Assembly (NCBI RefSeq): GCF_030384665.1
Contig: NC_083673.1
Span: forward strand, 3,357,501-3,421,500
Length of the DNA: 64,000 nucleotides
Source of the DNA: Lodderomyces elongisporus
Taxonomy: Eukaryota; Ascomycota; Pichiomycetes; Serinales; Debaryomycetaceae
Reading direction: 5' to 3'
Shown here: positions 20,001 through 29,194 of the stretch, piece after piece
Layout of the letters: every line of letters begins with the position of its first letter
Numbering within the stretch: the stretch's first letter is position 1
The notes under the pieces: model-generated
Databases searched by the model: none
Told to the model about the DNA's origin: nothing
The model's input: the letters and a program-made list of their open reading frames with translations, nothing else
Made by a program: the position numbers and the translations under genes

Positions 20001-20359
20001 GAGCCTAACAAGGCGGGCTGGGGAACTAGTCAGCCGGTATGGTGGGATGAAAAAGAAATACAGATAGTTTTGTAGTACTAATTATTGAAGTACAAGACTA
20101 AAAGAAGGAGAACAAGATGAATGAGGGGAGGGGAGGGGGGAAGAATGTAAGAGGCACAATAGTGACAATGTTGAAAATTTTGCAATTGGCAAAAAAAAAT
20201 GGAACTATAAATAAGGAGGTAAAGTAGCTCTTGGAATTCTACTTCAATACTGATGTTTTTTTTTACATCTTGTCTTTGTTCATCTCGAATAACTACATAT
20301 CAGTAAACAAATAATTAAATATATATATATATACATACATATATTTATAAACATATATC
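17013..20359. promoter_or_regulatory. 3.3-kb gene-free region upstream of a hexose transporter
   Basis: No credible gene or tRNA is seen. The sequence is dominated by A and T runs, TTTG repeats (18198-18230) and plus-strand G-run clusters (17705-17736, 17887-17921, 18653-18671, 20126-20141). Motifs fitting the Rgt1 consensus CGGANNA occur at 18251-18257, 18853-18859 (reverse), 18872-18878 and 19030-19036 (reverse). A TATAAATA box lies at 20206-20213, about 150 bp before the transporter ATG. The region plausibly holds distal glucose-response elements and the UBP13 promoter on its left. An unannotated noncoding transcript cannot be excluded. Confidence 0.55.
20206..20213 (+). promoter_or_regulatory. 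TATA box of the first hexose transporter
   Basis: TATAAATA is 147 bp upstream of the ATG, a usual spacing for a regulated yeast gene. Confidence 0.6.
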
Positions 20360-22012
20360 ATGTCACAAGAACAGGCATCTAATGCTTCTACTACAGAGGC
20401 TAATGAGATTGAAGCTAAGTATGAACAAGAACAACCAATCTCAGAAGAACCACAACCTCAAGAAAAAAAGGCATTAGCTAATAAGCCTTTATCGGCATAT
20501 GTCGGTATCATTATCATGTGTGTCCTTATTGCCTTTGGTGGTTTTGTTTTCGGTTTCGATACTGGTACAATCTCAGGTTTCATCAATATGTCTGACTTTC
20601 AAGAAAGATTCGGTCAATTAAACGACCAAGGTGAATATTACTTTTCCAACGTTAGAACCGGTTTGATTGTTGGTTTGTTCAACGCTGGTTGTGCTGTTGG
20701 TGCTTTGTTTATGTCCAAGATTGGTGACTTGTACGGACGTAGGGTTGGTATCATGACAGCAATGATTTTGTACATTGTTGGTTTGATTGTGCAAATTTCG
20801 TCCTCAACCAAATGGTACCAACTTACAGTTGGTAGAATTCTTACAGGTGTTGCCGTTGGCTGTTTGTCGGTCTTGTGTCCATTGTTTATCTCCGAAGTTT
20901 CACCAAAACACTTGAGAGGTACCTTGGTTTGTTGTTTCCAATTGATGATTACCTTGGGTATCTTTTTGGGATACTGTACCACTTATGGTACCAAGACATA
21001 CACCGACTCCAGACAATGGAGAATCCCATTGGGTTTGTGTTTTGCTTGGGCCTTGTTGTTAGTTGGTGGTATGATCCCAATGCCTGAATCACCACGTTAC
21101 TTGGTTGGTAAGGACAAGATTGAGGATGCTAAGCAAGCATTGGCTAGAGTTAACAAAGTTTCTCCTGAAGACCCTGAATTGTACAATGAATTGCAATTGA
21201 TTCAAGCTGGTGTTGAAAGAGAAAGATTGGCTGGTAAGGCTGGTTGGATGACCTTGATTACTGGTAAACCAAGAATCTTTGAGAGAGTTCTTATTGGTGC
21301 CCTCTTGCAAGCATTGCAACAATTAACCGGTGACAACTACTTCTTTTACTACAGTACCACTATTTTCAAAGCTGTTGGTTTGAATGATTCTTTTGAGACT
21401 TCGATTGTTATTGGTGTTATCAACTTTGCTTCAACATTCTTGGGTATTTACGCTATTGAGAAGTTGGGTAGAAGACACTGTCTTTTGATTGGTTCGGTTG
21501 CCATGTCTGTTTGTTTCCTTATCTACTCCTTGATTGGTTCACAACATTTGTACTACCATGGAAGCAGTGGTGCTACCAGACACCCAGATGGTGATGCAAT
21601 GATTTTCATTACTTCCCTCTACATTTTCTTCTTTGCTTCAACCTGGGCTGGTGGTGTTTACTCTGTTATCTCCGAAATTTATCCATTGAAGGTTAGATCC
21701 AAGGCCATGGGTGTCGCCAATGCTGCTAACTGGATCTTTGGTTTCTTGATTTCATTCTTTACTTCATTCATTACCAGTGCTATCCACTTTTACTATGGTT
21801 TTGTCTTCTTTGGCTGTCTTTTGTTCTCCATCTTCTTTGTCTACTTTGGAGTTTACGAAACCAAGGGTCTTTCTTTGGAAGAGGTTGACGAGATGTACGC
21901 AAGCGGTGTCGTGGCATGGAAATCTAGTAAATGGGTCCCACCAAGTGAAGAATCCATGGCTACTTCAACAGGTTATGCAGCATATGCAAAACCACAAGAA
22001 GAGCACGTTTGA
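20360..22012 (+). CDS. High-affinity hexose transporter, Candida HGT family (copy 1)
   Basis: This is a 550-residue major-facilitator sugar porter of the plasma membrane importing glucose. After a 45-residue acidic, Gln/Glu-rich cytosolic N-terminus come twelve predicted helices. Sugar-porter motifs are visible: FGFDTGTISGF in helix 1, DLYGRRVG in the loop between helices 2 and 3, PESPRYLVGK near residue 244, QALQQLTGDNYFFYYST in helix 7, EKLGRRHCLL, and YETKGLSLEEVDEMY after helix 12. The closest relatives I recall are Candida HGT6/HGT7/HGT8-type carriers. A paralogue with long identical nucleotide blocks lies downstream at 24112. The upstream region has Rgt1-like sites. The exact HGT number cannot be fixed from sequence alone. 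Confidence 0.95.
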   Translation: MSQEQASNASTTEANEIEAKYEQEQPISEEPQPQEKKALANKPLSAYVGIIIMCVLIAFGGFVFGFDTGTISGFINMSDFQERFGQLNDQGEYYFSNVRTGLIVGLFNAGCAVGALFMSKIGDLYGRRVGIMTAMILYIVGLIVQISSSTKWYQLTVGRILTGVAVGCLSVLCPLFISEVSPKHLRGTLVCCFQLMITLGIFLGYCTTYGTKTYTDSRQWRIPLGLCFAWALLLVGGMIPMPESPRYLVGKDKIEDAKQALARVNKVSPEDPELYNELQLIQAGVERERLAGKAGWMTLITGKPRIFERVLIGALLQALQQLTGDNYFFYYSTTIFKAVGLNDSFETSIVIGVINFASTFLGIYAIEKLGRRHCLLIGSVAMSVCFLIYSLIGSQHLYYHGSSGATRHPDGDAMIFITSLYIFFFASTWAGGVYSVISEIYPLKVRSKAMGVANAANWIFGFLISFFTSFITSAIHFYYGFVFFGCLLFSIFFVYFGVYETKGLSLEEVDEMYASGVVAWKSSKWVPPSEESMATSTGYAAYAKPQEEHV

Positions 22013-24111
22013 TAAAGTATTTCCCCACAATTTTACTACTATCACCATCATTATCAGTAGCAAGCATTATTATCGCTATTACTACCATTACAACTACTAC
22101 CCAGTTTTTTTATGACTTTCATGATGAAAAATTTAATACAAATTTGAATAAAAATAATAATAATAATAATAATTATTATTATTATTATAATTGCAAAACA
22201 TTGAAGATATCAATGATTGTATATATATATAGAGATACGATATAGACTTTTGAATCACAATTTTAATTCCGATCAATCAGATATGTAGCAAAAACAAAAA
22301 AAAAAAATAGGAGAACAACAGGGCAGGCGGGAGGGGAGGTTAGCAAATTGGAAAAGGAAAAGGAAATGGGGAGAGAGGGGAGAAAAAAAAGAATAATAGT
22401 CTATTGTGGACCCCTTACTGGATCGGCAGATCACAATCTATATTATAACAAATTCGGGAATCGATATGCAGATTAAAGTGATGATAAAAAGGTTGGGAAA
22501 AAAAAACATTGAAACTGAAACTTAGATTGTTTAATGATGTTATCGATGGTTACTTTGGCCCAGTGATGTCATTTATCTTTTTCTCGGAGTACAATTTCTC
22601 GATTTGTTTTTTAAATTGTATTGAAAGAGAAAAAAGAATAACAATATAAAAATATAAAAAAATAAAAGCCCAAAATCAACAGATAAAGTTTGGTTTGTCC
22701 GAGAATCCGGAAAAATTATACGCAGTATCTACCATTACGTTAGCACGAGAATATTATACACACGCACACAAAAAGGAAAAAGGAAAAATAAAAAGAAATA
22801 AAAAATAAAAAAATAAAAAATAAAAAATAAAAAAATAAAAAGGGAAAATGTGACATCATATGACCGAGGAAAAGAAATGATGCCCAAAATTTTTGTTCTT
22901 CAGCTACATCTAAAACACTTGAGTGTCCAATAATGCTCTGACTAATACACTTGGACTATGTTATATTCAGTTACATGCAAAGACGAAAGTGATGTTCAAC
23001 TAATAATGAGAATGAGAATGAGAGAAAAGAAGAGACTATGGAAAACAAAATTGTACCTAATAACATTTACCATACCATATTCACCAAAAAAAAAAAAATT
23101 TATTATTTTGATTTTGTCAGAAAAAAAGGACAAGAAACAATAAAACAATAAGAAAGAAAAACAACATCGCTTATTGAAGACTATTATTGTGGCAAAAAGA
23201 TGAAAAGAAAAAAATTTTCTTATTTCATATCCAGCGGAAACGGACTCAAGCTATGGGTATTGCATCTTGCCGAGATCCGGGGTGATCAAGAATAAGAGTT
23301 GTTAGACTAATACCGTATACCAAAAGGTCTAAGTTTTAGCCAAACACAAGAAGCCATCAACTTAAGACTAAACAAATAAACGAATGTCTCGGCTCTGATG
23401 GCCCAACGTGGTGACTACTTTCTCTCCCCCCCCCTCCCCCTTGGTCTAAGATGGTCTAAGATTGCTATCACTACTCGCCTGTTAAGAGTGGTGTGCTTTT
23501 TTTCTCTTTTCTTTTTTTCTTTGTTCTTTTCTTTTCTTCTTTTTTTTTTTTCTTTGCTTTGCTTTTCTATTCTTTTGTGATTGTAGCAGCAATAGCTTAA
23601 AAGAAAATGCTGCGAAAAAAAAAAAGAAAAAGAAAAAGAAAAAAAAAAGAAACAGCGATAAGCACGGCGGAGTTCTATGGCAGTTTTGACACACAAAGCA
23701 TTGCTATTGTTGCTCATCTACAATCCCATACCTGTATATACCTTCCAACAACTGCTGGTATTAATTTACTGATACTTACTGGTTTTTGTTAACATTGAGA
23801 AACAATAATGATGATGACCCTTGTCTGCTTAAAGAATGAGTAAATGAATTCATTTATTTTTTTTTTTTTAAAAAAAAAAGTCTTAGCTTCCCTTTTGTCC
23901 ATGAAGGAGAAAACATAGTAATTGATATTCCGATACAAAAGTATAAGTATCTGGGAATATTTCTGTTATATCCTTCAACCAAGGTCTGGAAGATAAATTA
24001 TTGGGACTTTTTTTTTTAATAAATTTTCCTTTTTATTCTTTTCGTCTTTTCCTTTCCTTTACTTTCCTTCCTTTATTCTTTTTACCAATAATCAAAAAGT
24101 GTGTTTTAACA
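22013..24111. promoter_or_regulatory. 2.1-kb region between the two hexose transporters
   Basis: No gene is seen. The left part is the 3' end of copy 1, with AAT and TA repeats. G-rich runs occur at 22321-22336 and 22367-22381. A/T homopolymer arrays occupy about 22770-22850, and purine/pyrimidine runs lie at 23500-23655. Rgt1-like CGGANNA matches lie at 22695-22701 (reverse) and 22708-22714, only 7 bp apart. Short open frames here are simple-sequence translations. Confidence 0.5.
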
Positions 24112-25836
24112 ATGTCTCAAGCATCAACACATACAACTACATCGCCAGAAATTCAGGAGGAGCACGAGAAAAAGTATGATGAGGAGCCAGTAGGAGATTT
24201 GGAAAACCAAGAGAACCAAGAAACCCAGTTGGCTGATGAGTTGAGTAAGAAACCTGCCCGTGCCTACATTGGGGTTATCATCATGTGTGGTTTAATTGCC
24301 TTTGGTGGATTCGTTTTCGGATTCGATACTGGTACAATCTCAGGTTTCATCAATATGAGTGACTTTTTAGAAAGATTTGGTCAAGTTGATGGTAGCGGAG
24401 ATTACTATTTCTCAAACGTTAGAACAGGTTTGATTGTTGGTATTTTCAATGCTGGTTGTGCCGTGGGTGCAATCTTCCTTTCCAAGACTGCTGATATCTG
24501 GGGTAGAAGAGCTGGTATCTTGACCGCAATGCTTTTCTACGTCGTTGGTATCATTGTCCAAATCTCATCGCTGAGTGCTTGGTATCAAGTCATGATTGGT
24601 AGAATCTTTTCAGGTATTGGTGTCGGATGTTTATCCGTCGTTTGTCCATTGTATATCTCCGAAGTTTCACCAAAGCATTTGAGAGGTACCTTGGTTTGTT
24701 GTTTCCAATTGATGATTACCTTGGGTATCTTTTTGGGATACTGTACCACTTATGGTACCAAGACATACACCGACTCTAGACAATGGAGAATCCCATTGGG
24801 TTTGTGTTTTGCTTGGGCTTTATTGTTGATTGGAGGTATGGCAAACATGCCCGAATCACCACGTTACTTGATCGGTAAGGATAAGATTGAAAAAGCCAAG
24901 GCTTCATTAGCAAAAACAAACAAGGTTTCCGAAGACCAACCCGCATTACTTAAGGAAGTTCAATTGATCCAGGCCGGTGTTGAAAGAGAAAGATTGGCTG
25001 GTAAGGCTGGTTGGATGACCTTGATTACTGGTAAACCAAGAATCTTTGAAAGAGTCATTGTTGGTGCATTGTGTCAAGCATTGCAACAATTAACCGGTAA
25101 CAATTACTTCTTCTACTATAGTACTACTATTTTCAAAGCTGTTGGTTTGAATGATTCCTTCCAAACATCAATCATTATTGGTGTTATCAACTTTGCATCG
25201 ACATTCTTGGGTATCTACTTGATTGAGAAATTGGGAAGAAGAACTTGTTTGTTGTACGGTTCATGTGCAATGTCGGTTTGTTTCCTTATCTACTCTCTAG
25301 TCGGTACTCAAAGTCTTTATGTTGATGGTCCTGATGGTCCAACGAACCAGCCAAGTGGTGATGCAATGATTTTCATCACATGTTTGTTCATTTTCTTTTT
25401 CGCCTCGACATGGGCTGGTGGTGTTTACTCCATCATTTCCGAAATTTACCCATTGAAGATTAGATCAAAGGCAATGGGTATTGCATCTTCAGCAAACTGG
25501 ATCTTTGGTTTCTTGATTTCATTCTTCACTTCATTCATTACTGATGCTATCCACTTTTACTATGGTTTTGTCTTCTTTGGCTGTCTTTTATTCTCCATTT
25601 TCTTTGTCTACTTTATGGTTTATGAAACCAAGGGTCTTTCCTTGGAAGAAGTTGATGAATTGTATCAAAGTGGTATTCCTGCATGGAAATCATCTGGATG
25701 GGTGCCACCAAGCGAGGAGGAAATGGCCACTTCAACCGGATACGCTGGTTACCACAAACCACAAGAAGAGCATGCTGCAGAAGAGGAGAATGTTCCTGCC
25801 ATGGAGCAACGCCGTGCATCTGAAGAAATTGTGTAA
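24112..25836 (+). CDS. High-affinity hexose transporter, Candida HGT family (copy 2)
   Basis: This 574-residue paralogue of the carrier at 20360 has the same sugar-porter motifs (FGFDTGTISGF, DIWGRRAG, PESPRYLIGK, QALQQLTGNNYFFYYST, YETKGLSLEEVDELY). It has a longer acidic C-terminal tail (EEHAAEEENVPAMEQRRASEEIV). The start at 24112 (MSQASTH) is chosen because it aligns with copy 1's MSQEQ. An in-frame ATG at 24001 would add 37 very hydrophobic residues from pyrimidine-rich leader and is unlikely. Blocks of 98 and about 75 nt are identical to copy 1, suggesting recent gene conversion. The tail differences may reflect different endocytic control, which is inference. Confidence 0.95.
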   Translation: MSQASTHTTTSPEIQEEHEKKYDEEPVGDLENQENQETQLADELSKKPARAYIGVIIMCGLIAFGGFVFGFDTGTISGFINMSDFLERFGQVDGSGDYYFSNVRTGLIVGIFNAGCAVGAIFLSKTADIWGRRAGILTAMLFYVVGIIVQISSLSAWYQVMIGRIFSGIGVGCLSVVCPLYISEVSPKHLRGTLVCCFQLMITLGIFLGYCTTYGTKTYTDSRQWRIPLGLCFAWALLLIGGMANMPESPRYLIGKDKIEKAKASLAKTNKVSEDQPALLKEVQLIQAGVERERLAGKAGWMTLITGKPRIFERVIVGALCQALQQLTGNNYFFYYSTTIFKAVGLNDSFQTSIIIGVINFASTFLGIYLIEKLGRRTCLLYGSCAMSVCFLIYSLVGTQSLYVDGPDGPTNQPSGDAMIFITCLFIFFFASTWAGGVYSIISEIYPLKIRSKAMGIASSANWIFGFLISFFTSFITDAIHFYYGFVFFGCLLFSIFFVYFMVYETKGLSLEEVDELYQSGIPAWKSSGWVPPSEEEMATSTGYAGYHKPQEEHAAEEENVPAMEQRRASEEIV

Positions 25837-26572
25837 TCGAGTTTTTGAAAGAACGGACTCGCGTACCGATACAGCTACACCTACTCATACCCGTATAGTT
25901 ACAATTCTCGTACACACATTTACACATATTTACACACACTTACACCGCTTTCTTTTTACGCAAACATATAAACACATACACATATAAACAAATAATTAAA
26001 GAAACACACTGGTTGTAATATCGGAAGAATTATGGTTTTTTTTCTTTTTCGCGGACATTTCAGGATTTTTTTAGAGAGAATGATTTTATAAACAAATATA
26101 AATAGAAATTTAGATTCTCATATTAATTGTTTCTGTGAAAGTTTTTGTAGTTGATAACAAGAAAGACAATATAACAAAAAGAAATTCTGTCTTTCTTTCG
26201 CTCTTTCTCTTTCTTTCTAATAATTCCCACCCTTCCTCTTCTTCTTCCATTAACACTTTTATAACAGTTATGATGGAATACATTTGTTAAATTCAGTAGT
26301 GAGTTTATACGGAGGTTTAGTTAGCGACTCGTGAAATTTTAGTATCTCACTCGCTCTCCCACTCAACAACTTTTGCACGCGCTACCAAATACCCAGTTTA
26401 GTGTATTGCTTGCGCGAATGGTAAAACGAAAGAAGACGAAAAAAAGAAAAAGAAAAAAAAAGCTGAACAAGATCTAGTTATCAAATCAAGACAGCTTTCG
26501 TTAGCACATTTGTTTCCCAATTTAATACTTCAGAAGAAGAAGAAGAAGAAGCAATAACAGCATACTTCAGCG
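25837..26572. other. Spacer between hexose transporter and MRPL16
   Basis: No gene is seen. CA/TA-rich 3' sequence (25905-25990) and pyrimidine tracts (26187-26250) precede an A-rich stretch and a GAA repeat (26531-26550) that belongs to the MRPL16 leader. Confidence 0.6.
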
Positions 26573-27211
26573 ATGTTTAATAGTCTATGGAGCAGGGCAC
26601 CAGGTGTCTCTTTTGTTGCAAAGAGGTTCAAACACGAGTATGCACCAAGATTCAAGGAAGTGGAAAAGGCACAAAAGGGAAGAGTTTCAGTCAGGACAGG
26701 AGGTTCAATAAGAGGAAATACATTGGAATTTGGCAAGATTGGATTGAGGTTGAAATCCGAAGGCCTTAGATTGCACGCAAATCAGTTGATTGCAGCAGAC
26801 AAAGTGTTAAAGAGAGAGCTTCGACCAACTAAGTCGACGCTTATCACAAGGTTTGTGTGTGACTTGGCTGTTTGTATAAAGGGTAATATGACAAGAATGG
26901 GTAAAGGAAAAGGTGCTTTTGATCATTGGGCAACTAGGATGCCCACTGGTAAAGTTCTTTTTGAAATAAAAGGATCGATCCATGATAAAGTTGCTAGAGA
27001 AGCTTTGAGAAAAGCTGCAGATCGATTGCCAGGTCAATACGAAATTATAACCCCAGAGTCTCAAGTACGGGTCAGTGTTACAGATTTGATTGATAAACCA
27101 GAGCCAGTGAATTACCTCGAGAAGCTTAACAAGAACCCTACAAGAAAATGGGCCAACTTGCAAGCATTTAGAACAAACCCAATGTACAAAAAGTATAGTG
27201 GTCGTTATTAA
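26573..27211 (+). CDS. MRPL16: Mitochondrial large-subunit ribosomal protein uL16m
   Basis: This is a nuclear-encoded L16 of the mitochondrial ribosome, which sits near the tRNA binding sites of the large subunit. The N-terminus MFNSLWSRAPGVSFVAKRFKHEY is basic and suits a mitochondrial presequence. Bacterial L16 motifs follow: LRLHANQLIAADKVLKRELR, the MGKGKGAFDHWATRMPTGKVLFEIKG core, and REALRKAADRLP. The length of 212 residues is close to S. cerevisiae Mrpl16. It lies downstream of the transporters with no sign of co-regulation. Confidence 0.95.
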   Translation: MFNSLWSRAPGVSFVAKRFKHEYAPRFKEVEKAQKGRVSVRTGGSIRGNTLEFGKIGLRLKSEGLRLHANQLIAADKVLKRELRPTKSTLITRFVCDLAVCIKGNMTRMGKGKGAFDHWATRMPTGKVLFEIKGSIHDKVAREALRKAADRLPGQYEIITPESQVRVSVTDLIDKPEPVNYLEKLNKNPTRKWANLQAFRTNPMYKKYSGRY

Positions 27212-27745
27212 AAAAAGAATGGAAGAACAAATGAAGGAAATTAGAGGGGAAAATGATACCCCTAAATGGAAACACTATAATGTATATAGCAAATGTGATC
27301 AATAAATATTACGTTTCATTTTTTTAAAAATAAAGCTGAAGGCGTACACTTTGTTGAAGGATTTACAAATTAGATTTGGCCATCCTTTTCTTCCCTCTTC
27401 TCTCCTCTTCTCTTCTCTTCTCTTCTCTGCTATGCTTTGCTTTGTTATTTTCAAATTCATTTGGTGTTAATCTAAAACTTGTTTGGTCCCCAAGACCAAA
27501 TCCAAGTGTTGTGCTCTCATCATTAATTTTGGTAATGATGAACCACATGAACTATGAGGTAGCCGGTCTCAAAAGAAAAAAATAAAGATTAAATAAAATA
27601 AAATTAAATTAAAATTAAATTAAATAAATACAAAACTAAAGAACAGGAGTAATCACAGATTCAATTGGAAAGGAAAGAACTAAGTTCCTAAACCAACCAA
27701 CTAATCATAGCAATACTCTCAATCTCGACCTCACTTTGCAGCCAT
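27212..27745. other. Spacer between MRPL16 and the spliced coiled-coil gene
   Basis: A TCTCTTC pyrimidine array lies at 27388-27427 and AAATTAAA repeats at 27590-27627. A 61-codon minus-strand frame (27363-27548) has a plausible middle (GFGLGDQTSFRLTPNEFEN) but ends in translated purine repeat. I do not call it a gene. Confidence 0.5.
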
Positions 27746-28173
27746 ATGTCCAAAGAGTCAACCAGAATTATCAACCAGTCTCTAGATGTGTTGTCAAGGT
27801 TGGTAGAATCAGATACCAACGTTTCCATCATCGATTTAAATTTGTTGGAGAATTTAAACACCAATCAATCGTTGAACTACATCAAGTTGGAAAAGGAGTT
27901 GGAGCAAATAAAAGAAAATAGTAAAAAGTTGGTACAACTAAGTATGTAACTCAAATTTATACAATCTATTAAGAGCCGAAGAAAAACTAATACAAAAACT
28001 AAAACTAAACATGCTTTTTCCAGTTTCTAACATTGACTATAGAACAGGAATTCGACGAGAATACAGAATTATTACTGCTGATGGACAAGAACATCACAAC
28101 TCTAGAAGGAATAGTTGGTGAGCTCGATACGTGGCTAAGTGAACAAGAAGCTGCATCGAAAGGGAAAAAATAA
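27746..28173 (+). CDS. Small coiled-coil protein, BLOC-1 subunit 2-like, one intron
   Basis: Exon 1 is 27746-27941 and exon 2 is 28043-28173; the joined product is 108 residues. The donor is GTATGT at 27942. The acceptor AG at 28041-28042 follows a CTAAC branch core at 28027-28031, only 11 nt before the AG. It is the only acceptor nearby that keeps the frame; the more obvious TTTTCCAG at 28016-28023 leads to a stop. The protein is almost entirely heptad-like helix (SLNYIKLEKELEQIKENSKK, then TLEGIVGELDTWLSEQEA). The C-terminal LEgIVgELD pattern resembles BLOC1S2-type subunits of the endosomal BLOC-1 complex. That identification is tentative; another small coiled-coil complex subunit is possible. 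The splice itself is well supported by phase. Confidence 0.7.
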
Positions 28174-28283
28174 CAATCCAATTGTGAATCCATTCGTGTT
28201 TTTTTTTTTAGTTCCTTCTTTTATTTTATTTTCAATCTGCAAAACTAATTTGTGAAAACTCCTTTTTGACTCATCATGCTAGG

Positions 28284-28751
28284 TTACTCCTCGGACTCGA
28301 AGTAGGTAATTTGGATCCATAGACTACAACTGCTACATTGTGCAATGATGTCGAATCCGCCATCACCATTAGAAGTGCCGTTTTCCAAGTCTTGTTCAGA
28401 AAGTATAAACCCATCAACTAACTCACACCGAGGACAGTCTCTGTAGAAGCTGGTGTTGTCGTCAACAAATCTGAAATCGTCAAGGCTGTACACATCCAAC
28501 CCGCGTCCAGAGAGATTATAACCTGCAGACTTGCTGGAATTGTGGAGCTGTAGATCATATGATGCTCGTGCTGTGGCATCCGACAAGGTATTGTAAGCTT
28601 CCACGATTTTCGCAATATCTGCACCATTTGAATCTGGCGAGCTTAATTTATCAGGGTGCGTGGTTAAAAGCTTGAACTTGTAAGCTCGTTTCACTTCATC
28701 TAAAGTCGCGTTATATGGAATATTTAATAGTTCATAGTGTGTAGTGTGCAT
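28284..28751 (-). CDS. DPH4: Diphthamide biosynthesis J-protein Dph4 (Jjj3)
   Basis: Dph4 is a small J-domain protein with a C-terminal CSL-type zinc-binding domain, needed in the first step of diphthamide formation on translation elongation factor 2. The J domain (residues 4-67) has the Hsp70-stimulating HPD at 32-34. The zinc domain begins at CPRCELVDGF and ends with CSSCSLWIQITYFE, matching the CSL signature. The first pair is C-x2-C rather than the usual C-x-C of the CSL domain, which is a small oddity. Length of 155 residues fits. Its start lies 443 bp from RPA49, transcribed divergently. DPH6, another gene of the same pathway, lies 7 kb away. Confidence 0.9.
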   Translation of the reverse strand: MHTTHYELLNIPYNATLDEVKRAYKFKLLTTHPDKLSSPDSNGADIAKIVEAYNTLSDATARASYDLQLHNSSKSAGYNLSGRGLDVYSLDDFRFVDDNTSFYRDCPRCELVDGFILSEQDLENGTSNGDGGFDIIAQCSSCSLWIQITYFESEE

Positions 28752-29194
28752 TATCCATAGTAATGAAGCGTTTGAAGTAATAAACCGGAAGAAAGTCGGC
28801 AGCTGATGAGGTACTAGGGAGTAGAATTTGATTTTAGAATAACACTCAATTTTGGTTTTTTGGTTATTTTTTTTGGATACTTCTTTTTTTAACTTCCACC
28901 CCCCCCCCCCCTCCTCCTCCTGTTGTTCCTCGTTTTTCTCTTTTCTCTTTTATCTTTTTTTTTTTTTTGCGTTTCTTGAACTTTTCTGATGAAATCGGTT
29001 CGCTTCGCATCTCATTCCTCTTTGTTTCTTGAATGTTTTTCGCATCGGTCCTACCTTTTGTTCTTTTTTTTTTTTCTTTTATTAGTGACAAGAAGAAGTT
29101 CACTTGATTCATTAGGCATATTCACATTCACATTCCCATTCCCACTCACTTCCCTTCCCTTCCCTTTTAAGCACCAGTCCTTATCTTTACTCTC
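28752..29194. promoter_or_regulatory. Divergent DPH4/RPA49 promoter region
   Basis: The 443-bp region holds a 13-C run (28899-28911) followed by CTC repeats, several T-runs and CATTCC/CTTCC pyrimidine repeats (29120-29166). No other gene is seen. Confidence 0.5.

Noticed and set aside
24001..24111. Upstream in-frame start for the second hexose transporter
   Set aside because: The extra 37 residues are translated pyrimidine-rich leader. The paralogue begins at the equivalent of 24112.
23253..25488. 16-base match (ATGGGTATTGCATCTT) between the intertransporter spacer and copy 2
   Set aside because: One 16-mer match in AT-rich 64 kb is expected by chance and the flanks do not align, so it is not a gene remnant.
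27363..27548. Possible 61-residue minus-strand protein
   Set aside because: The middle looks protein-like but the C-terminal third is translation of a GAGAAGA repeat and a stop lies just before the ATG. The evidence is too weak to call a gene.
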